Below are positions 61,250 to 64,000 of a stretch of 64,000 nt of DNA, in pieces. The DNA comes from Daejeonella sp. JGW-45 (GTDB taxonomy: Bacteria; Bacteroidota; Bacteroidia; Sphingobacteriales; Sphingobacteriaceae). The notes beneath the pieces were generated by a model. It was given only the letters and a program-made list of their open reading frames with translations, searched no databases and was not told the origin of the DNA. The stretch covers positions 374,199 through 438,198 of the forward strand of contig NZ_JARKNC010000006.1 of the NCBI RefSeq assembly GCF_029360805.1. The letters run 5' to 3'. The position numbers were made by a program, and so were the translations under genes. How positions within the stretch are numbered: position 1 is the stretch's first letter; each line of letters starts with the position of its first letter.

Positions 61250-61257
61250 CAAAGGTA
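61250..61257 (-). promoter_or_regulatory. TAnnTTTG promoter of rpsA
   Basis: TACCTTTG on the minus strand. Confidence 0.72.
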
Positions 61258-61340
61258 GAAAAATTCATTTTTATTAAAAAACATTTTCGTTGTTTATTTT
61301 CTTGATAATAAGATCATTCTAAAGCCGCATCAAACATTCG

Positions 61341-61353
61341 CCGGGCAGCCCGG
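61341..61353. promoter_or_regulatory. GC-rich inverted repeat before the small acidic gene
   Basis: CCGGGC-A-GCCCGG in an otherwise AT-rich gap between rpsA and the small plus-strand gene; could be an operator or a hairpin. Confidence 0.45.
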
Positions 61354-61378
61354 TTATAATGTTATTAATATATTGGCT

Positions 61379-61603
61379 ATGAGTAAAGAAGAGCAAAGAC
61401 CTGACAGCAGGATAAAAAACATTGAACCCGAAGAGGATGCATCTGCTACAAAGGATGCGCCCAGAATTGTTGAAGTAAGAAAAAGGGATAATGCGGCCGA
61501 CAAGGATAATAAATTCGTATTGCACCAGAAGCCTTTTGATGAGCAGATGAATGAATCATATGATGATCGCAGGAGTAACTATTCTGACGAAGAAGCCGAC
61601 TGA
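61379..61603 (+). CDS. Small highly charged protein of unknown function (74 aa)
   Basis: I do not recognise this protein. It is almost free of hydrophobic segments (rich in D, E, K and R; one Cys-free stretch throughout) and starts MSKEEQRPDSRIKNIEPEEDA, ending SDEEAD. Reading from an upstream TTG at 61373 adds MA; the ATG at 61379 is the better start. No signal peptide or helix is predicted by eye; probably disordered. Divergent from rpsA and convergent with cmk, two bases from the cmk stop. Coding support is the open frame and start context, not homology. Confidence 0.6.
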   Translation: MSKEEQRPDSRIKNIEPEEDASATKDAPRIVEVRKRDNAADKDNKFVLHQKPFDEQMNESYDDRRSNYSDEEAD

Positions 61604-61604
61604 C

Positions 61605-62285
61605 CTAAACGTTCTTTATTAACGGAAGTATCCGGGCCAGCGCGAAATCAAGCTGTTGCGATTGATCGATGGTTGTATTGTCGAGTATGATAGCATCATC
61701 GGCTCGTACAAGTGGACTTTCTTCCCGCGTGGTGTCGAGGTAATCCCGGTGGGCAATATTGTCAAAAACCTCCTCCATCGTTACGTCTTCACCTTTAAGC
61801 ATAAGTTCCCTGAACCTTCGTTCCGCACGTATTTTAGGGTCGGCTGTCATAAAGATCTTTACATCGGCACCCGGGAAAACAACAGTTCCGATATCGCGTC
61901 CATCCATGATTATATTTTTAGACTTGCCCATCCGCTGCTGTTGCCGGACCATTTCTATCCTTACCTCTTTAATGGCACTCACCTCACTTACAAGTTCAGA
62001 AACCGGCATTTGCCGTATTTCCTCGGATACCTCTTCATCATTCAGGGTAATATGACTTTTGTAGTCCCGGGAATGGAAGTTCAGGTGGATGTCTTTAAGG
62101 GCATCAGCAATAGCCTCATGATCATTGAGATCGATATTGTTTCTCAGGAAATACAAGGTAACGGCCCTGTACATGGCGCCGCTATCTATATATATGAAAT
62201 TAAGTTTTTTGGCCAGAGCCTTTGCAATGGTGCTTTTGCCGCATGAAGAATAGCCGTCTATGGCGATAACGATGTTTTTGCTCAT
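61605..62285 (-). CDS. cmk: Cytidylate kinase
   Basis: CMP/dCMP kinase (226 aa) supplying CDP. P-loop GYSSCGKST at 11-19, the NMP-binding YIDSGAMYRAVTLY near 35-48 and DGRDIGTVVFP near 125-135 with conserved basic residues. The ATG at 62285 is the start; a TTG at 62294, in frame, belongs to the promoter box. Overlapping the promoter are CCTAAACCCTAAA words on the same strand. Confidence 0.95.
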   Translation of the reverse strand: MSKNIVIAIDGYSSCGKSTIAKALAKKLNFIYIDSGAMYRAVTLYFLRNNIDLNDHEAIADALKDIHLNFHSRDYKSHITLNDEEVSEEIRQMPVSELVSEVSAIKEVRIEMVRQQQRMGKSKNIIMDGRDIGTVVFPGADVKIFMTADPKIRAERRFRELMLKGEDVTMEEVFDNIAHRDYLDTTREESPLVRADDAIILDNTTIDQSQQLDFALARILPLIKNV

Positions 62286-62291
62286 CGGCAA

Positions 62292-62299
62292 CAAATTTA
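62292..62299 (-). promoter_or_regulatory. TAnnTTTG promoter of cmk
   Basis: TAAATTTG on the minus strand, six bases before the ATG, predicting a leaderless transcript. Its first bases are the end of a CCCTAAA word. Confidence 0.7.
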
Positions 62300-62416
62300 G
62301 GGTTTAGGTTGGATTGGAAAGAAATATTTATTTATTGAGAGATAAGCGCCAGAATCAAGATTGATCGTGTTATCAAAGAGACGGATCTGTCCCACTGGTT
62401 TCCGGTTAAAAGGGTT

Positions 62417-62476
62417 GGGGTCGGGGAAACGGTTAGAATGATTTTTCTATAAACATACGACCACCTTCGGGGTCAA
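62417..62476. repeat. Dispersed element, copy B
   Basis: About 60 bp matching 19604-19664 over GGGGTCGG...AAACGG...GATTTTTCTATAAACATA...ACCnCCTTCGGGGTCAAG. It lies between cmk and arfB, flanked by AATCAAG and CTTGATTC words, as copy A is. Confidence 0.75.
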
Positions 62477-62499
62477 GCTTACCTGATTTGTTCTGGCTC

Positions 62500-62533
62500 T
62501 TGATTCTTGTTTCTCTCTCTATTGCTACTTTTG
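62500..62533 (+). promoter_or_regulatory. Promoter of arfB with repeat-derived -33 box
   Basis: TACTTTTG at 62526-62533 is a perfect -7 box, three bases before the ATG at 62537. TTG at 62500-62502 (23-base spacing) or 62507-62509 (16) lies in CTGGCTCTTGATTCTTGTTTC, like the nuoH promoter. Confidence 0.68.
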
Positions 62534-62536
62534 ACC

Positions 62537-62947
62537 ATGAATTTTTCTAAAGAAGACTTGCTGAAAGAAATAACCTTCAAGACATCGCGAAGCGGGGGTA
62601 AGGGAGGACAAAACGTCAACAAAGTTTCGAGTAAGGTTGAACTGAATATAGATATCAGGTCGTCAGCTTTATTCTCTGAAGAGCAAAAAGCCCTTTTATT
62701 ATTCAAACTATCTAACAAGATCAATTCTAACGGCATTTTGCAGATCATTACCGAAGAAGACAGAAGCCAGTTAGTCAATAAGGAACGGGGTATCGAAAAG
62801 CTTATCGTACTTCTCAGAGCGGCTCTTCATCAGCCAAAGACGCGAAAAGCAACCAGACCAGGTAAAGCCGTAATTGAAAAAAGGCTGAAACATAAGCGTG
62901 CGACAGCGCTCAGGAAGATCAACCGGAAGAAAGATCTTTGGGACTAA
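62537..62947 (+). CDS. arfB: Alternative ribosome-rescue factor ArfB/YaeJ
   Basis: Codon-independent peptidyl-tRNA hydrolase (136 aa) that rescues stalled ribosomes. The catalytic GGQ is at 23-25 (SGGKGGQNVNKV) and the C-terminal tail is basic (RLKHKRATALRKINRKKD), the part that enters the empty mRNA channel. Starting at ATG 62537 gives the family length; an ORF from a TTG at 62507 would run through the promoter. Leaderless by prediction. Confidence 0.93.
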   Translation: MNFSKEDLLKEITFKTSRSGGKGGQNVNKVSSKVELNIDIRSSALFSEEQKALLLFKLSNKINSNGILQIITEEDRSQLVNKERGIEKLIVLLRAALHQPKTRKATRPGKAVIEKRLKHKRATALRKINRKKDLWD

Positions 62948-62992
62948 GCAGTGGCATGTTTACCATGAAATGAAGTTCTGGCTATGAGCTTT

Positions 62993-63042
62993 GAGCTATG
63001 AGCAGTTAGTTTTTGCGAAATATTGCCCACAGCTCATCGCTC
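62993..63042. terminator. Inverted word repeat between convergent arfB and lpxR-like genes
   Basis: GAGCTATGAGC (62993-63003) pairs with GCTCATCGCTC (63032-63042) with one mismatch. Possible bidirectional terminator; no T-run. Confidence 0.4.
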
Positions 63043-63051
63043 ACAGCCCAT

Positions 63052-64000
63052 CTAGTTAAACCGATAGTTTAAAGATGCCGAGCCATATTGATGTGGCCTG
63101 GCCATGCTTTTTACTTCTCTGGATTTAAAGATAAGGGAGAAGTCGGCTGTCCAGCGGTTTTTAGAGTAAATGACTCCCGCCTGCTGACTGAAGACCATCG
63201 GCTTCACGCCGAATACTACCGGCCCTTTATCCTCCCTGAATAATCCGCCTTCGATTGTTGCATCGTAAGCTATATAATGTAGCATAGGTTTAGCATAAAA
63301 GAAAAATTCCTTGTCCACAAGATCTTTTGACCTTGAGTTATGAGAAACAGTGCTTTCTGTACTTGCCGAATGAAAGAGCTGATTAAGACTGCCCGTACGG
63401 AACATAAGTCCTGCACCCGCACCGGAAAAGGTATTCCCAATATTTACATAAGATTCAATGCCGAGATCCAGCTTGCCGGTCTTATTTCGGAACAGGAAAT
63501 ACTTGTAATTTGCCGAGGCGTTTAATGCCGCTTCATTATTTACCTGCCATTGCCAGCCATTGATCTCATAGAATCCTACAATGTCATGCAGTAATTCCTG
63601 TGCTTCCTTGCCTTTTGCTGCAGGGCCGATAGTACCCGCCTGCAAGCTTACCTTTAAAGAGTTTTCAGAATAGAATAGAAAATTAACATTCCCGCCGAGA
63701 TAGAGGTAGCCCGCAAATGGCCGATCGACGAAGCTTATGTCAGGGACATTTCCTGATTGAGCATTGTACATTTTCTGCCCGGCTTCGGCTTCCCAAATGA
63801 TCTTGTTGAGTTTTTTATCAAGCCTGCCCTGATCGGTAGCTCTCCTGAAATAGATGAAAAGGCCGTTTGTATAATATCTGTCCTGGCCATACGCGAGGTA
63901 TGAATCATTTTCGCTTCTGAAACCGAATTCGTTTTTAAAGGAAGGCGGTTGTGCTATTGCATATATTCCGCTAAAAAGAATAGCAGCTAAAAACACATAG
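63052..64000 (-). CDS. LpxR-like lipid A deacylase (5' end outside window)
   Basis: Outer-membrane barrel of the LpxR (DUF2219) family, which removes 3'-acyloxyacyl chains from lipid A. The family start (FGFRSENDSYLAYGQDRYYTNGLFIYFRR) and RPFAGYLYLGG near 93-103 are clear, and the strands run to the terminal aromatic FN. The first in-window codon is GTG at 63996, after which comes a signal-peptide core (FLAAILFSGIYAIAQ); the frame continues to the window end, so the true start is upstream. Confidence 0.83.
   Translation of the reverse strand, partial: YVFLAAILFSGIYAIAQPPSFKNEFGFRSENDSYLAYGQDRYYTNGLFIYFRRATDQGRLDKKLNKIIWEAEAGQKMYNAQSGNVPDISFVDRPFAGYLYLGGNVNFLFYSENSLKVSLQAGTIGPAAKGKEAQELLHDIVGFYEINGWQWQVNNEAALNASANYKYFLFRNKTGKLDLGIESYVNIGNTFSGAGAGLMFRTGSLNQLFHSASTESTVSHNSRSKDLVDKEFFFYAKPMLHYIAYDATIEGGLFREDKGPVVFGVKPMVFSQQAGVIYSKNRWTADFSLIFKSREVKSMARPHQYGSASLNYRFN

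Overview
The window is a chromosomal segment of a Bacteroidota bacterium, most likely of the Sphingobacteriaceae type (Pedobacter or Mucilaginibacter relatives). There is no rRNA gene to fix the name. The placement rests on the TAnnTTTG promoter boxes in front of many genes, weak or absent Shine-Dalgarno sequences, two type IX secretion genes (porT beside menG, porG beside uppS-bamA-ompH-ompH), an HU-SPOR protein linked to ExbB/ExbD, and word-like intergenic repeats. Almost all of it is core genome. I see no prophage, insertion sequence, CRISPR array, tRNA or rRNA.

Layout. 1-5180: a plus-strand cassette of an amidohydrolase (cut by the window edge), an unrecognised 407-residue protein, a gamma-glutamyltransferase-like enzyme and an RraA-like protein; three of the four look exported. 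5269-8458 (minus): engB-ubiA-pepF. 8716-19454 (plus): menG-porT, an SDR, yqeY, then hydrolase-CBS/ACT-nadK-porG and uppS-bamA-ompH-ompH, closed by a strong terminator. 19779-28387 (plus): murI, then nuoH to nuoN of complex I, with nuoA-G absent. 28404-28960: an exact-period 73-bp tandem array and other hairpin repeats. 29102-36990: a long PurF-like amidotransferase, a LysE exporter, a FucP-like permease with dCMP deaminase, a UbiD-type decarboxylase, an NlpC/P60 lipoprotein and a YdeI-like protein. 37140-41051: guaA, a binding-protein-like lipoprotein and an RsmB-type methyltransferase. 41066-47380: marC, two amino acid permeases and a K+-dependent membrane pyrophosphatase. 47399-57456 (minus): an envelope energy-transduction cluster (large TPR protein, barrel protein, HU-SPOR protein, ExbB, ExbD, TonB-like, FolC, TonB). 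57585-64000: pyrR-pyrB, rpsA, a small acidic protein, cmk, arfB and an LpxR-like lipid A deacylase cut by the window end.

How genes work together. UbiA, the UbiD-type enzyme and MenG fit the late steps of menaquinone synthesis, probably the futalosine branch, feeding the NuoH-N membrane arm. BamA, two Skp-like chaperones, PorT and PorG build the outer membrane and the type IX secretion system. UppS and MurI supply the wall.

Most unusual material: (1) the ExbB/ExbD/TonB-like cluster with a barrel, a TPR protein and an HU-SPOR protein, a candidate for a poorly described Tol-Pal-like machine; (2) degenerate word repeats whose pyrimidine-rich or CCCTAAA-type strand is the sense strand just upstream of TAnnTTTG promoters; (3) several apparently leaderless essential genes, some of whose naive start codon is the TTG of the promoter itself; (4) the 73-bp hairpin array after nuoN. 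All functional names come from reading motifs by eye; no database search was run.
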